Part shown: in pieces, positions 9,964 to 20,241 of the stretch | Layout: every line of letters starts with the position of its first letter | How positions within the stretch are numbered: position 1 is the stretch's first letter | Assembly (NCBI GenBank): GCA_947627715.1 | Contig: CANQXK010000001.1 | Coordinates: forward strand, 1 to 64,000 | Source: an uncultured Oscillospiraceae bacterium | GTDB taxonomy: Bacteria; Bacillota; Clostridia; Oscillospirales; Oscillospiraceae | Direction: 5' to 3' | Length of the DNA: 64,000 nt | Program-made: the position numbers and the translations under genes | The notes under the pieces: generated by a model | What the model was told of the DNA's origin: nothing | The model's input: the letters and a program-made list of their open reading frames with translations, nothing else | Database searches by the model: none

Positions 9964-11828
9964 GGCCGTATCAGGAGCAGTATCTGGCCCTTCTGCACCG
10001 TATGTCCGACATCTCCATCCCCTCCGCCGACACGCTCTCCCCGGAGGAATTTGTGGCGGAATCCGCGAAAAACGCCGCCCTCGCGGGGCAGATGGTGGAG
10101 GAGGGGACACAGCTTTTGCGCCAGTCCCTCTTCCCGGTGCTGGACGACATCCTGGCCGCCAGCCGGGAGGAGACGGAGGACCTGGCCGCCTTCGCCGCCG
10201 CCCTGATGCGCGTGAAGGAGGGGCAGGACGTGGGCCTCCACTATCGGATCCACATGGCCCTGGTCTCCTACGCCCGCCGCTGCGGCGACCGGGATATGCT
10301 CATCCGGGAGCTTTACGAGGTGGGCATGAGCCTCTACACCATGCAGCATATGCTCAGCCCCAGCTCCATCCGGCTCTATAACGCCCGGATGCGCCTTTCT
10401 TTTTCCGAGGCCGCCTCCCACTTCGAGACCGACTATGACGAGATCGAAAACCCGGAGACGCGGGGATACATCCACCGCTCTATGGGCAACATCTCCCTGT
10501 GCTATGAGACCAACGACGAGCGGTCCGCCCAGGCCAAGCTCGCCGCCTGCACCCGCTCCATCCGCATCCTCTCCGACCCGGACGTCCGGGCCAAGACCCC
10601 GTCCCTGCCGTGGGACAGATACCTGTACGCCAGCCACCAGCAGCGCACGTCCCTGTTGAGCTATCTGCGCTCCGGGAACGCCGGACATGAGGCGTTCGCC
10701 CAGGTGCTGGAATCGGCGCAGATCGTCAGGGAGAAGCAGATGCGGGATATGCGGGAGAGGGGAGAACCCCTCCAGCCCCGCTGGCAGTATGCGTATCTGG
10801 CCGCCCTCTATCACAGCGGGGCGATGCACCTGACGGAGCTGTTGGACGGGCTGTACGGGCTTGGCAGCTCCTGTGACGACGACGATTTCGGCGCCCAGAG
10901 CGCCTTTTCCCACATCGGCGCGCCGGCGTATTATATGGAGTACTCCACGCAGCTGCCGGACAGCCGCCTGGACGGCGAGGTGGCCGCCCGGATCGACCGC
11001 CTTACCCGGCGTATGTGCCGCTGGATCGTGCGCCTGCCCGGCCATGACCCGGACGACACGCTGATGTTCTTTCTGCGCGCCTTCCTTTACGGCTACCGGG
11101 AGCTTCCCGGATGTATGCCCTTTTCGGAGCTTCTGCAAAACGTCTATGCCGCCCGCCATCCCCCCAGCTACCTGCGGCAGTGGATCGCCGGAAGGACAGC
11201 GCGCCTCCTGGCCGGCTGGGCGGTGGATGACATGGCGGATAAGCTGACGGGCCTTTTGGGGACGCAGGACGCCGCCCAGGTTCGCGCCCGGCGGGAGGAG
11301 ATCTTAGACTTTGCCCAGCGGGCGGGGAACCTGTACGACACCGGCATGATCCACTTTATCGGCCTGGAGGGGTCCGCCTGCCGGGGGATCTTCGAGGAGG
11401 AGGGGGAGCTTCTTCGCCTCCACGCCCACTGCGGCTGGAAGCTGCTCTCCGCCCACCCCTCCACAAAGCCCTACGCCGACGTCGCCCTGGGCCACCACAC
11501 CCACTACGACGGCAAGGGCGGCTACCCGGTGGATTTCTCCCTCCAGGAGTCCAGGCTGCGACCCGTCATCTGCATCGTCGCGGCGGCGGACGTGCTGGCC
11601 TCCGCCATCCCGGAGGCGGCCAGCCGCTTCCGGCCGGCCAGGGACTTCGAGGCGGCGCTGAAGGAGCTGGAGCGCGGCGCGGGCACGGCCTACTCCCCCC
11701 TGGTGACGGGGCTTCTGACCCCCGCCCGCCGGGAGACGCTGAAAAAATGCCTTGAGGAGTGGCGCGCGGAGGCCTGCCTTGATATGTACCGCCGCCGTGC
11801 AAGCCTCAGCGACCTCGCGGGACTATAA
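9960..11828 (+). CDS. Degenerate HD-GYP-domain protein
   Basis: 622 residues from the ATGA overlap with the kinase. Residues 1-440 are helical, with no family I recognise, and may be a sensory or TPR-like domain. Residues ~450-590 resemble HD-GYP cyclic-di-GMP phosphodiesterases: the GYP signature HHTHYDGKGGYP is at 512-523. The leading metal-binding HD is replaced by Tyr459-Asp460 (YDTGM instead of HDIGK), so at least one metal ligand is lost. It may bind without hydrolysing, or be an output partner of the hybrid kinase. From 11829 to 12036 I see no gene. Confidence 0.8.
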
Positions 11829-12036
11829 GAGAACCGGGCAAACGACCAAAAAGACCCCCTCCGATAATGCCAGGCTCCCTGATGAGAGCAGATCGGAGCA
11901 GGAAGCATCAGGGCAGGGAATATGACTTTTTTGAGGAATCGATCACCCTATGTTCATCGCGTATAAATTTGCGGCCATGAAGCAGCAAAGAGGGAACAAG
12001 TCCCATATTGGCATATTGGAAGGAGGCTTCTCTTTG

Positions 12037-14388
12037 ATGAAACACTGTAAGCGGATCATATTATTTTTTCTGGTTCTATGTCTGTTCCTTGGCATACTGG
12101 CAGGATGCAGCACGCCTGATCCCTCTCCGACTGAACCTTTGCAGGGTCCTGTAAAGCCGGCAGAACCTGCGCAAACATCAGACAGCGACGCCTCTGAACC
12201 GCCCCCTGTGGAAGAAGCGGCGCTCGATAATGAATTGCAACGGGCTCAGGAAGCGAGCTTTATCATGGACGGTTGGTTGGAGGATATGGACGCGGCTGTC
12301 ACGTTCCAGGAGTACAGCTCTGTCACTATCCGGTTTGTGGAGCTGTGGAAGGAGAGCAGGCTGGACGAGTGGAAGGAGACCGTCAAGCTGGCCAGCCAGG
12401 ACACCGGCGAGATGGCCCGGGAGGACGGATTTTTGATGCTGTCCTACCTCTGGGTCCTGATGGGATATAATCATGATGATGTTGATTGTCCCTTAGATTC
12501 TGAAGTGGATATAGAGCTTGATTTCTGGAGCATGACCAGCGAGGAGTCGCAGATGCGGCAGCTCTCCTGGGATTACCCCTGCTTCCCCGACGCGCTCGAC
12601 GACGTCGTTATCTATGATGTCTTTAATGCAAATTATATGTGGGGCGCGGTGATGTCCTTCCCCCTTGTGTTTTCTCCGATCAGCGGAAAGCCTATGTTTG
12701 AGTGGGACCAGAACTACTCGCTCCGCCTGCAAGACCCGCTCACCCGGGACGAGGCGGTCCGGGCCATTGTGCGTATGGCGGAATACTGCCAAGTCGAGCT
12801 TGACCCCGATTGGCGCGATTATATCTCTATAGATGAAGTCGGGACATACGACAAAGGGATCATCACCGACGCGCTTTTGAATCAAGAGTCCGATTTGCCG
12901 GAGGTGGAACAGCAAAAGCTTCCCTCCGCATGGAAGGGTTCTGGGTTAGGCTTAGCGAAAGGGAACACAAGTACAACATATATGCATTTCCGGGAGGGCG
13001 ACATCCGTTTCCTGTCGGAAAACGGATTCAACTTCACCCGTCTGTTTTTCGATTTTGGAAGTCTGCGCTATCCTGACTACCCGGAGGACTGGCGCCAGGT
13101 CAACCGAAGCGAGCTTGAGGAGCTGGATCAACTGCTTGCCTGGTGTATCCAATACGGAGTCCATCTGCAAATCTCCATGGAGTGGTATCAGGATGTGAAC
13201 GGAAACGGCAAACATGACGCCACGATGCCGCTTTCCGAGGAGGAATGGGCTGTCACACGTGCCTATTGGGAGATGCTGGCGAAGCGGTATGCCGGTATCC
13301 CCTCAAAATACTTGAGCTTCGATCTGTGCAATGAGATCGAGCCATTGGACTCGGAGCAGCCGGATGATCTCGACTTTGACACCGCGATCGAAGGCATCGC
13401 CTCCGTCCGGGACGCGATCTGGAACGCTGATCCTGACCGCGTACTTCTGTACTCCTTTCAGGACAGCCCTCCCGAGAGATCCGTCGATGCCATAGCCGCA
13501 CTGGGGCTCGCGATCGGCTGCCATTGCTATAAGCCGTACATACTTGCAACAGTGAGTTGGGAGTATCTGGACACAAATCCCTATGCGGAACCGATCCATC
13601 CTCAGCCGGTCTTTCCTATCGCGCAAATCAGTTCGGGTCAGGCTCCGTTGACCATCACCGGGGCGGTTTCCGGCGTCAAGCTGTCCTTCCACTTCTGGAC
13701 CTCCGATGGCGGTGTCTCTGTGGAGATCCTTGCGGATGGTGAAATGGTGGAGACCGTCCCTCTGGATGGCGGCCGCCTTGGGGATGACGGCGCATACTAT
13801 TTTGACGATGTACTCTATTCTGTAGATATTCCGGAAGGGACAAAGGAAATCACGCTGTGGGTGCGGGACGGGGGCGCCCGGCTCGATACGATCATCATAG
13901 AGGGAAACGGGCCGAAGGTGACCATGATGCCCTCGGACACCTGCGACTACTTGGACTGGTCAGACCCTCTGCCGTTGGTGGTCAACAACGACGGGACCTA
14001 TACCAACAGCGAGAACAAAGTCTTCGACGCAGACCTCATCTATGAAATATCTGTCAAACCCTATCGCGACATTGCCGAAAAGCACGGGGTCGGCTTTATG
14101 ATCAATGAATTTGGCTGCTTTGGAACACTGGCCCATTGGAATATCGACACCGTAAATGCCTACCATGAGGAAGTGCTGACCATGCTGGAGAAATATAATC
14201 TGGGTTGGTGCTACTGTGAGACCTATAACTCCTTCCCGAAGCATTTCATCATCGTCTACGGGAATCACTCCCAATGGGCAGGCGCAACGGTGGAGGAGAT
14301 CACCTATGACTTCGGTGACCACACCGAGACGCTCAAGGTCTGTAAGGAGCTTTTGCAGGTTTTCCGCGATCACACGCTGGGGAAGTAA
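12037..14388 (+). CDS. Secreted lipoprotein glycoside hydrolase, GH5-like, with inserted beta domain
   Basis: 783 residues from ATG at 12037 (GGAGG upstream). Lipoprotein signal with lipobox LAGC, Cys24, then a Pro/Ser/Glu linker. After an uncharacterised ~280-residue region comes a (beta/alpha)8-type domain. Glu433 in FDLCNEIEP fits the GH5 acid/base, and Glu691 in FMINEFGCFG fits the nucleophile. The 258-residue gap between them holds an inserted beta-rich segment at about 520-640 (SSGQAPLTITGAVSGVKL onward), possibly a carbohydrate-binding module. Predicted to cut beta-glucans or mannans at the cell surface. It stands alone, with its own terminator. Confidence 0.82.
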   Translation: MKHCKRIILFFLVLCLFLGILAGCSTPDPSPTEPLQGPVKPAEPAQTSDSDASEPPPVEEAALDNELQRAQEASFIMDGWLEDMDAAVTFQEYSSVTIRFVELWKESRLDEWKETVKLASQDTGEMAREDGFLMLSYLWVLMGYNHDDVDCPLDSEVDIELDFWSMTSEESQMRQLSWDYPCFPDALDDVVIYDVFNANYMWGAVMSFPLVFSPISGKPMFEWDQNYSLRLQDPLTRDEAVRAIVRMAEYCQVELDPDWRDYISIDEVGTYDKGIITDALLNQESDLPEVEQQKLPSAWKGSGLGLAKGNTSTTYMHFREGDIRFLSENGFNFTRLFFDFGSLRYPDYPEDWRQVNRSELEELDQLLAWCIQYGVHLQISMEWYQDVNGNGKHDATMPLSEEEWAVTRAYWEMLAKRYAGIPSKYLSFDLCNEIEPLDSEQPDDLDFDTAIEGIASVRDAIWNADPDRVLLYSFQDSPPERSVDAIAALGLAIGCHCYKPYILATVSWEYLDTNPYAEPIHPQPVFPIAQISSGQAPLTITGAVSGVKLSFHFWTSDGGVSVEILADGEMVETVPLDGGRLGDDGAYYFDDVLYSVDIPEGTKEITLWVRDGGARLDTIIIEGNGPKVTMMPSDTCDYLDWSDPLPLVVNNDGTYTNSENKVFDADLIYEISVKPYRDIAEKHGVGFMINEFGCFGTLAHWNIDTVNAYHEEVLTMLEKYNLGWCYCETYNSFPKHFIIVYGNHSQWAGATVEEITYDFGDHTETLKVCKELLQVFRDHTLGK

Positions 14389-14404
14389 TTTGAAACCGAT
14401 TTTA

Positions 14405-14436
14405 GCCCCCTCCGGGAAGCCGGAGGGGGCGTTTTA
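14405..14436 (+). terminator. Rho-independent terminator of the GH5-like gene
   Basis: 11-bp GC-rich perfect stem (14405-14415 with 14420-14430) around loop GAAG followed by GTTTTA, 17 bp after the stop codon. Confidence 0.88.
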
Positions 14437-14572
14437 TGTATGGAGTTCCTTTCAAAAATAATTTAAAATATTTTAAAATACCTCTTGACAAATGCTTCGG
14501 AATATGCTATAATGCATTTGAAATGAAGATTGGCAAGGATTTTTCCCGCGGCGGGGGGATCGCCCCCGGCGT

Positions 14573-16999
14573 TTAGTCCGTGTACCCTTTTAACGCGCGG
14601 GCCAGGCGGATGAGGTGGGAGGCGTTGCGCCGCAGCTGGCTCTTTTCCACCTTTCCCGCTTTCACGGCGTCCAGGAGGGCGTCGAAGTCGGCCTGGCAGC
14701 CGGGCATGAACAGCTCGCCGCCGGCCTTCGCCACGTTGGGGGAGACCGCGCCGGGGTACAGGCCGGAGTCGTCCTCCTGCATGGTCACCACCCAGTCGGT
14801 CATGACCACGCCGTCGAAGCCGAACTCGCACCGCAGAACGTCCTCGATAAGCCCCCGGCACTCCGAGGTATGGACGCCGTTGAGGAGGTTGTAGGAGGTC
14901 ATGACGGCCCGGGGGTGGGCCTGGCGGACGCAGATGCCGAAGCCCCGGAGATACATCTCCCGCAGCGCCCGTTCGCTGACGCGGCTGTTGGAGCGGTAGC
15001 GGTTCAGCTCCTGGTTGTTGGCGGCGAAGTGCTTGATGGTGACGGTTTTGCCCGGATGGCGGTGGACGCCGCGCGTGACGGCGGCGGCGGTGAGGCCGGA
15101 GACCAGGGGGTCCTCGGAGTAGTACTCAAAATTCCGCCCGCATCGGATGTCCCGGTGGAGGTTGAGGGCGGGGGCCAGCCACAGGTCCACGCCGAAGCGT
15201 TCCATCTCGCTGCCCACTAAGTCCCCGCAGGTCTCGCACAGGGCCGTGTTCCAGCTCTGGGCCAGGGCCGTGCCGATGGGGATGGAGACGGCGTACTGCT
15301 CCATGATCTTGGCGTCCCTGGGGGGCCGCTTCTCCATGAGCTTCAAAAAGGCCTTCGCGTGGAGGGGCAGAAGCTCCCCAAAGCTGGCCGGGTGCCTGCT
15401 CTCCACGCCGTGAGCGCCGTCTTTGTCCCGGTAATATTTCGGCGCGAGCCGCAGACCGGCGGGGCCGTCCGCCATCACCAGGGAGGGCACGCCGCGCTTT
15501 TCCAAAAGCTTGGAGGTCTGCCCAGCGGCGCCCGCCACGGCGGCCCCCTGATTTCCGATGATGCTCATGATCCCGCCCTTGGGGTCAAAGGAGCCGATGC
15601 CCAGCGCCACAAGCTCCTCGTCGGTAAGGAGCGTAGCCAGGGGGTCGATCTCCTCCACCCGGTCGTAGCGGACCGTCTGGCGGGGGAGGGCCAGGGGGTC
15701 GATCTCGATGGAGGGAAGGCCCTCCGGGGCCGTAACGGTGACAGGAGAGGCGGGATGCCAGTCCTGAAAGCCGGGGTCCGCGAAGCACCTTTTGGCCTTC
15801 AGAGTGGTGACTTGCTCAGGAAGGCGCAGCACGGCGGCGGGGGCGGCGTCGTCGCTTGAAAAGCCCGCGAGGACCGTGTACGCGCCCTTTTCAAGGATCC
15901 ACGCGCCGGCCTCGGTGTCGAAGGAGGAAAGCTCCGACAGATGGAAGGAGGCGGTGACCGTCTCGCTCTCGCCGGGGGCCAGCTCCCGCGTCTTTCTATA
16001 GGCCGCCAGGGCCTTTGCCGGCTGGTCCAGCTTCCCGGAGGGGACGCTGACGTAGACCTGGAGGACCTCCTTTCCGGGGCGCGCCCCGGTGTTGCGGACG
16101 CGGGCGCTCACGTCGATGCGCTCGCCCTCCGCCGACACCGTGACGGCCTCACGAGCAAAGGCGGTGTAGGAGAGGCCGTAGCCGAAGGGGAAGAGGGGCC
16201 TCTTTCCCACGGAGTCAAAGTAGCGGTAGCCCACGTAGACGCCCTCTCTGTAGCAGGTGTCGTTGGGGTCGCCGAAATCCCCCTCCCGGCAGCGGCTTTC
16301 CCAGGCGGCCCAAGTGGTGGCAAGCTTCCCGGAGGGGGCCGCCCGGCCCAGAAGGATGTCCGCCAGGACAGCGCCGGTGACGGAGCCAAGTTGGGAGAGG
16401 AGCAGGATGTTCTTCACCTGGTCCAGCGGGGAGAGGTCCACGGGGCCGCCCACGTTCAGGACAAGCAGGAATTTTTTATATTTTCTCTGGCAGAAAAGGA
16501 TGTCGCGCTTCTCTGTCTCGGTGAGGAGAATATCCCCCGGCACGGGGCGGCGGTCAGCGCCCTCCCCGCAGATGCGGGACAGCACGTAGACGCACACCTC
16601 CGCCGCGCCCGTCAGGGGGAGCCTGTATTCAGGCTCAGGCATGGAAGCGCCCATACCCATGACAACGGGGTTCACATGGGCCTTCCGGGCCTTGGCGCGG
16701 ATGTCCCGGAGAAAGCGGACCCGCGCCTGGGCGTAAGCGGCGTCATACTGGGAAAGCCAGTCCTTGGTGACGATGTGAAAGCCCGCGGCCTCAAGCCCCT
16801 TTTCCACGGAGACGTTGAACCGGGTGTTGACCTCGCCGGAGCCTGTGCCGCCGGGGACGGTGTGCCGTCCGCCGCGCCCGTAGAGGGCCGTGTCGCAGGG
16901 GGCGTTCAAGGGGAAGGAGCCGTCCGTCCTGAGGACGACGGCGCACTCAGGGGCCAGGGACCTTACCGTGTTCCAGTGCTCGCGCTCGAATTTTTCCAT
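14573..16999 (-). CDS. Beta-glucosidase, GH3, with permuted domain order
   Basis: 808 residues from ATG at 16999, which has GGAGGC 8 nt upstream. The domains usually found last in GH3 come first: the alpha/beta sandwich (~30-240; LLGRAAPSGKLATTW, then FPFGYGLSYTAF) and a fibronectin-III-like domain (~270-370). The catalytic barrel follows at ~450-790 with substrate motifs MADGPAGLR and TIKHFAANNQE and nucleophile Asp735 in GVVMTDWVVT. This reversed order is known in some rumen and gut GH3 enzymes such as Ruminococcus albus beta-glucosidase. All key residues are present, so it should be an active cytoplasmic glucosidase; no signal peptide is seen. Confidence 0.93.
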   Translation of the reverse strand: MEKFEREHWNTVRSLAPECAVVLRTDGSFPLNAPCDTALYGRGGRHTVPGGTGSGEVNTRFNVSVEKGLEAAGFHIVTKDWLSQYDAAYAQARVRFLRDIRAKARKAHVNPVVMGMGASMPEPEYRLPLTGAAEVCVYVLSRICGEGADRRPVPGDILLTETEKRDILFCQRKYKKFLLVLNVGGPVDLSPLDQVKNILLLSQLGSVTGAVLADILLGRAAPSGKLATTWAAWESRCREGDFGDPNDTCYREGVYVGYRYFDSVGKRPLFPFGYGLSYTAFAREAVTVSAEGERIDVSARVRNTGARPGKEVLQVYVSVPSGKLDQPAKALAAYRKTRELAPGESETVTASFHLSELSSFDTEAGAWILEKGAYTVLAGFSSDDAAPAAVLRLPEQVTTLKAKRCFADPGFQDWHPASPVTVTAPEGLPSIEIDPLALPRQTVRYDRVEEIDPLATLLTDEELVALGIGSFDPKGGIMSIIGNQGAAVAGAAGQTSKLLEKRGVPSLVMADGPAGLRLAPKYYRDKDGAHGVESRHPASFGELLPLHAKAFLKLMEKRPPRDAKIMEQYAVSIPIGTALAQSWNTALCETCGDLVGSEMERFGVDLWLAPALNLHRDIRCGRNFEYYSEDPLVSGLTAAAVTRGVHRHPGKTVTIKHFAANNQELNRYRSNSRVSERALREMYLRGFGICVRQAHPRAVMTSYNLLNGVHTSECRGLIEDVLRCEFGFDGVVMTDWVVTMQEDDSGLYPGAVSPNVAKAGGELFMPGCQADFDALLDAVKAGKVEKSQLRRNASHLIRLARALKGYTD

Positions 17000-17080
17000 G
17001 ATCGAAGCCTCCAGGGTCCGTTTTCCGGGGAAAACGGAGAAAATATGTGGTGTAACTTTTGTAATTTCCGCTATGGGGAT

Positions 17081-17109
17081 AGTATAGCAGACCCAGGGAG
17101 GTTTGGCAA
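17081..17109 (-). promoter_or_regulatory. Promoter of the permuted GH3 gene
   Basis: Minus strand -35 TTGCCA (17104-17109), 17-bp spacer, -10 TATACT (17081-17086), 82 bp before the start codon. Confidence 0.7.
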
Positions 17110-17126
17110 GTTCAATAAATTCACTA

Positions 17127-17155
17127 TTGACAAAACGGCGCAAAAAAGAGATACT
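17127..17155 (+). promoter_or_regulatory. Promoter of the glp-like operon
   Basis: -35 TTGACA (17127-17132), 17-bp spacer, -10 GATACT (17150-17155). Lies only 17 bp from the divergent GH3 promoter, so one regulator could control both. Confidence 0.7.
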
Positions 17156-17220
17156 GATGTTGTTCAATTTGCCTCTATCGATCTGATAATCTGTACAAAA
17201 CAGGAAAGGGAGGGCTGTGT

Positions 17221-18657
17221 GTGGCTGATGTCGTCATCATCGGCTGCGGCGCGGTGGGCGCCGCGACGGCTATGGAGCTTTCAAGGTACAAGCTGGAGCT
17301 TGTGATCTTAGAGCGGGAAAACGACGTGGCGGTGGGCACCACAAAGGCCAATTCCGCCATTCTCCACGCCGGGTACGACCCCAGGCCCGGCACGCTGATG
17401 GCCAGGTTAAACGTGCGCGGTTCCGAGCTTTGCCGCGCGTACTGCCATGCGCTGGACGTGCCCTACAGAGGGTGCGGGTCCATGGTGCTGGCCTTCTCCG
17501 AGGAGGAGCGGGAGACGCTGCGGGAGCTTTTGGACCGGGGCGTTAAAAACGGCGTTCCGGGGCTGGAACTTCTCACCGGGGACCAGGCGCGGGCGCGGGA
17601 GCCGGAGCTTGCGGACACGGTGCAGGCGGCCCTCTGGGCGCCCACGGCGGCCATCGTGTCGCCCTGGGAGATGTGCCTTGCCTTCGCCGAGACGGCGGTG
17701 AAAAACGGGGCGCAGCTTCGGCTCAACGCCTGTGTCACCGGCATAGAGCGGCGCGGGGAGGGGTATACCGTCCACACCGCGCAGGGGGACGTGGAGGCCC
17801 GGTACGTGGTCAACGCCGCCGGGGTGGACTCCGGGGCGGTACACGACATGGCCGCGCCCCACAGCTTTGACATCACCCCCAGCCGGGGGGAGTACTACCT
17901 TTTGGACAAGGCCGAGGGGGCGCGGGTCAACACGGTGATCTTCCAGTGTCCCACGAAGCTTGGAAAGGGCGTGCTGGTCTCGCCCACGGTCCACGGGAAT
18001 CTCATCGTGGGACCGAACGCCGAGCCTTCGGAGCCTCACGACGAGGCCACCACAGCCGGGGGGCTTGCGTTTGTGAAGGAAAGGGCGCTCCTGTCGGTCC
18101 CCGGTATCGACTTTTCAAAATCCATCCGCAACTTTGCCGGGGTCCGGGCAAACACCGGGCGGGACGATTTCCTCATCGGATGCCCGGCGCCGGGGTTTCT
18201 CGACCTTGCGGGCATCTGTTCTCCGGGCCTCACCTCCGCCCCCGCCATCGGGGAGTACGCCGTGGAGCTTCTGGCCCGGGAGGGGCTGGCCCTTGAGAAA
18301 AAGGAGCATTTTGACTTCTCCCGCCGGAGAGTGCGCTTTAAGGAGCTGTCCCCGGAGGCGCGGGAGGAGCTTGTCCGGCGCGACCCGGCCTACGGGCGGG
18401 TCATCTGCCGTTGCGAGACGGTGACGGAGGGGGAGATCTTAGCCTGCCTGCGGACCCCCATCCCCCCTGTCTCCGTGGACGGGGTGAAGCGCCGGGTCAA
18501 CGCCGGTATGGGCCGGTGCCAGGGAGGCTTCTGCGCCCCCAGAGTGGTGGAGATCCTGTCCCGCGAGCTTCATCTTTCGCCGGGGGAGATCGTGAAGGAC
18601 AGGGCGGGCATGAAGATGCTGGCGCGCGAGACGAAGGGGGGCGAGGCGGATGTATGA
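17221..18657 (+). CDS. GlpA-like FAD-dependent glycerol-3-phosphate dehydrogenase subunit with BFD iron-sulfur domain
   Basis: 478 residues from GTG at 17221 (AAAGGGAGG upstream). N-terminal Rossmann motif IIGCGAVGAAT binds FAD; residues 1-370 match the DAO oxidoreductase fold. The C-terminal ~90 residues are a BFD-like [2Fe-2S] domain with CRCETVTEGEI and CQGGFC. In Clostridia this protein is the first of a conserved three-gene set (GlpA, a GlpB-like flavoprotein, a DUF1667 protein) thought to oxidise glycerol-3-phosphate to dihydroxyacetone phosphate; the substrate remains inferred. Overlaps the next gene by 8 bp. Confidence 0.88.
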   Translation: MADVVIIGCGAVGAATAMELSRYKLELVILERENDVAVGTTKANSAILHAGYDPRPGTLMARLNVRGSELCRAYCHALDVPYRGCGSMVLAFSEEERETLRELLDRGVKNGVPGLELLTGDQARAREPELADTVQAALWAPTAAIVSPWEMCLAFAETAVKNGAQLRLNACVTGIERRGEGYTVHTAQGDVEARYVVNAAGVDSGAVHDMAAPHSFDITPSRGEYYLLDKAEGARVNTVIFQCPTKLGKGVLVSPTVHGNLIVGPNAEPSEPHDEATTAGGLAFVKERALLSVPGIDFSKSIRNFAGVRANTGRDDFLIGCPAPGFLDLAGICSPGLTSAPAIGEYAVELLAREGLALEKKEHFDFSRRRVRFKELSPEAREELVRRDPAYGRVICRCETVTEGEILACLRTPIPPVSVDGVKRRVNAGMGRCQGGFCAPRVVEILSRELHLSPGEIVKDRAGMKMLARETKGGEADV

Positions 18658-19900
18658 GCTGATCGTGGTGGGCGGCGGCCCTGCGGGGCTGGCGGCTGCC
18701 TGCGCGGCCTGGGACGCGGGCCTTCGCAGCATCCTCATCGTGGAGCGCGACCGGGAGCTGGGGGGCATCCTCAACCAGTGCATCCACAACGGCTTCGGCC
18801 TCACCTGGTTCAAGGAGGAGCTGACAGGGCCTGAGTACGCCCATCGGTTCGTGGAGCTTTTGTCCCGCACGGGCGTGGAGGTGCGGACGGACACCATGGT
18901 CCTGGACGTGACGGCGGACCTGAGCGTCCACATGACAGGCCCGGAGACGGGCTACCGGGTGGAGCGGGCCAAAAGCGTCATTCTGGCCATGGGGTGCCGC
19001 GAGCGCACCAGGGGGGCCATCGGCATCCCCGGCACGCGCCCGGCCGGGGTGTACACCGCCGGCGCGGCGCAGAGATACGTGAACATCGAGGGGTGGCTTC
19101 CCGGAAAGCGGGTGGTCATCTTGGGTTCCGGCGACATCGGGCTTATCATGGCCCGGCGCATGACGCTGGAGGGCGCGAAGGTGCTGGCGTGCGTGGAGGT
19201 GATGCCCTATTCCGGCGGGCTTACCCGCAACATCGTGCAGTGTCTGGAGGACTTCGGCATCCCCCTCTATCTCAGCCATACGGTCACCCAGATCAGGGGC
19301 CGGGACAGGGTGAGCGAGGTGGTGGTCAGCCGCGTGGACGAAAACCGCCGCCCCATTCCGGGGACGGAGATGGTCTTTTCCTGCGACACGCTGCTGCTGT
19401 CCGTGGGCCTCATCCCGGAAAACGAGCTTTCGGAGCGGGCGGGGGTGACGATCGACCCGCGCACAAAGGGGCCGGCGGTCTATGAGAACATGGAGACCTC
19501 CGTTCCGGGGATCTTCTCCTGCGGGAACGTGACCCATGTTCACGATCTGGTGGACTTCGTCTCCGCAGAGAGCCGGAGGGCCGGGGAGGCGGCGGCGAAC
19601 TTCGTATTGAAGGGACCCGCGGCGGGGGAGGCCGTCGAGCTTCTGAACGGCCCCGGCGTCAGCTACACCGTGCCCCAGCGGGTGAGGCCGGGGAATGTGG
19701 AGAAGGCGCTGAACGTCTTTTTCCGGGTCAACCGCATCTTCGGAAAAAGCCAGATCGTCGTCTCACGGGGGGATCGGGAGCTTTGCCGCTTCAAGCGCGA
19801 TAGGCTTGCCCCCGGCGAGATGGAGTCGGTGACGGTGCCGGTGAAGCTCCTGGAGGGCGGGCCGGAGCCTGTCGCCATAGCGGTGAAGGAGGCGGAATGA
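18650..19900 (+). CDS. FAD/NAD(P)-dependent oxidoreductase (GlpB-like partner)
   Basis: 416 residues. Two dinucleotide-binding motifs are visible: VVGGGPAGLAAA at ~6-17 for FAD and VILGSGDIGLIMARR at ~160-174 for NAD(P)H. The motif SCGNVTHVHDLVD near residue 290 is typical of pyridine-nucleotide oxidoreductases. It probably passes electrons between the GlpA-like subunit and NAD(P) or a membrane carrier. Starts inside the end of the glpA-like gene (8 bp) and ends with ATGA into the next gene. Confidence 0.88.
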   Translation: MYELIVVGGGPAGLAAACAAWDAGLRSILIVERDRELGGILNQCIHNGFGLTWFKEELTGPEYAHRFVELLSRTGVEVRTDTMVLDVTADLSVHMTGPETGYRVERAKSVILAMGCRERTRGAIGIPGTRPAGVYTAGAAQRYVNIEGWLPGKRVVILGSGDIGLIMARRMTLEGAKVLACVEVMPYSGGLTRNIVQCLEDFGIPLYLSHTVTQIRGRDRVSEVVVSRVDENRRPIPGTEMVFSCDTLLLSVGLIPENELSERAGVTIDPRTKGPAVYENMETSVPGIFSCGNVTHVHDLVDFVSAESRRAGEAAANFVLKGPAAGEAVELLNGPGVSYTVPQRVRPGNVEKALNVFFRVNRIFGKSQIVVSRGDRELCRFKRDRLAPGEMESVTVPVKLLEGGPEPVAIAVKEAE

Positions 19901-20241
19901 TGCGGGAGCTTGTATGTATCGTGTGCCCAAGAGGGTGCCATATGAAGGTAGACGAGGATCTGAACGTGACCGGGAATTTCTGCCCGCGGGGGGCCGCCTA
20001 CGCGAAGACGGAGCTTACGCACCCCACCCGCGTGGTCACCTCCACGGTGCGCCTCACAGGCGGGCGCTATCCGCGCTGCCCGGTCAAGACGGCGGGACCC
20101 GTCCCCAAGGAGCGGGTGGCGGACGTGATGGCGGAGATAGCCAGGGCCGAGATCGCCGCCCCCGTGCGGGTGGGGGACACGGTCCTTGAGGACGTGTGCG
20201 GCACAGGCGTGGCGGTGGTGGCCACAAGGGAGCTTTTATGA
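19897..20241 (+). CDS. DUF1667 cysteine-rich protein
   Basis: 114 residues. The N-terminus has Cys7, Cys10, Cys14 and Cys29 (CIVCPRGC then FCPRG), a likely iron-sulfur or zinc site. DUF1667 proteins always follow the two flavoproteins in this operon type and are assumed to be an electron-transfer or assembly subunit. ATGA overlaps on both sides (with 19900 and with the GH3-like gene at 20238). Confidence 0.88.
   Translation: MMRELVCIVCPRGCHMKVDEDLNVTGNFCPRGAAYAKTELTHPTRVVTSTVRLTGGRYPRCPVKTAGPVPKERVADVMAEIARAEIAAPVRVGDTVLEDVCGTGVAVVATRELL

Noticed and set aside
11829..11949. CCCTGATG/CATCAGGG repeat after the HD-GYP gene as terminator
   Set aside because: Seven-base stem with a long loop and no T-run.
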